Shown one piece after another: positions 6,050 to 6,140 of a DNA stretch of 6,140 nt; position 1 is the first letter of the stretch, and every line of letters begins with the position of its first letter. Both the position numbers and the translations under genes were made by a program. The stretch covers positions 1 through 6,140 of the forward strand of contig CAYWKM010000065.1 of the NCBI GenBank assembly GCA_964459165.1, in the 5' to 3' direction. A model generated the notes under the pieces. The model was not told where the DNA came from, did not search any database, and worked only from the letters and a program-made list of their open reading frames with translations. This stretch comes from RGIG4074 sp964459165. GTDB lineage: Bacteria > Bacillota > Clostridia > Christensenellales > Borkfalkiaceae.

Positions 6050-6084
6050 AAATAGGGGTTTTGAAATAAAATCCCTATTTTTTT
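6050..6084 (+). terminator. Rho-independent terminator after tRNA-Pro
   Basis: AATAGGGGTTTT (6051-6062) pairs with AAAATCCCTATT (6068-6079) over 12 bp with one G-T wobble, loop GAAAT, and ends in seven T (6078-6084). It starts directly after the encoded CCA, so the primary transcript needs only short 3' trimming. A second T run follows at 6090-6095. It is also the first terminator downstream of the ATPase gene. Nothing recognisable lies in the remaining 55 bases of the window. Confidence 0.95.
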
Positions 6085-6140
6085 CGGCTTTTTTTCAAAT
6101 GTCGGGGGGATAGAAAGATAAAAGACGTTGCCGTAAAAAC

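Noticed and set aside
5679..6050. A 123-codon minus-strand frame beginning MVEATGLEPTTSWSLTKR
   Set aside because: Its start is simply the antisense of tRNA-Pro, a well-known source of false 'hypothetical proteins'; the rest is antisense to the leader and to the ATPase end.
1..6140. CRISPR array, transposase or insertion-sequence ends, toxin-antitoxin pair, prophage genes
   Set aside because: I looked on both strands and saw no regularly spaced repeats, no transposase or integrase motifs, and no small paired genes.

Overview
This 6.1 kb window looks like an ordinary chromosomal segment of an anaerobic, mid-GC member of the Firmicutes, probably a gut-type Clostridia. The basis is strong AGGAG-type ribosome binding sites, consensus sigma-A promoters, compact intrinsic terminators, and a gene set of rubredoxin, iron-dependent lactaldehyde reductase and P2-type calcium pump. 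The organism assignment is inference; there is no rRNA or other phylogenetic marker here.

Layout, left to right. A near-perfect extended -10 promoter (46-74) drives a 52-residue rubredoxin (95-253). A short spacer holds a perfect 11-bp inverted repeat (410-451). Next is a strikingly AT-rich gene (502-1497) for a secreted lipoprotein of unknown function, whose composition is unlike everything around it. A 365-bp gap (1498-1862) holds only weak hairpins and what may be decayed coding fragments. Then comes fucO (1863-3008), an iron-type lactaldehyde/1,2-propanediol oxidoreductase with all four metal ligands, closed by a strong terminator (3053-3087). A separate promoter (3192-3220) precedes an 871-residue P-type Ca2+-ATPase (3248-5863). 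The last block is a proline tRNA with anticodon AGG (5973-6049), with its own consensus promoter overlapping the ATPase stop codon, a structured leader of about 78 nt, and a strong terminator (6050-6084).

All genes are on the + strand but they do not look like one operon: at least the rubredoxin, ATPase and tRNA units have their own recognisable promoters, and fucO ends in its own terminator. Functionally, rubredoxin and FucO fit anaerobic redox metabolism (electron transfer; disposal of reducing equivalents as 1,2-propanediol), the ATPase fits calcium export, and the lipoprotein is an orphan at the cell surface. The one coupling visible is that no terminator separates the ATPase from the tRNA, so ATPase transcripts probably run through the tRNA.

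I did not find a convincing new biological system. The points most worth a second look are the AT-rich lipoprotein gene with its flanking inverted repeat, the A34 proline tRNA with its structured leader, and the predicted two-site (SERCA-like) calcium binding of the ATPase.
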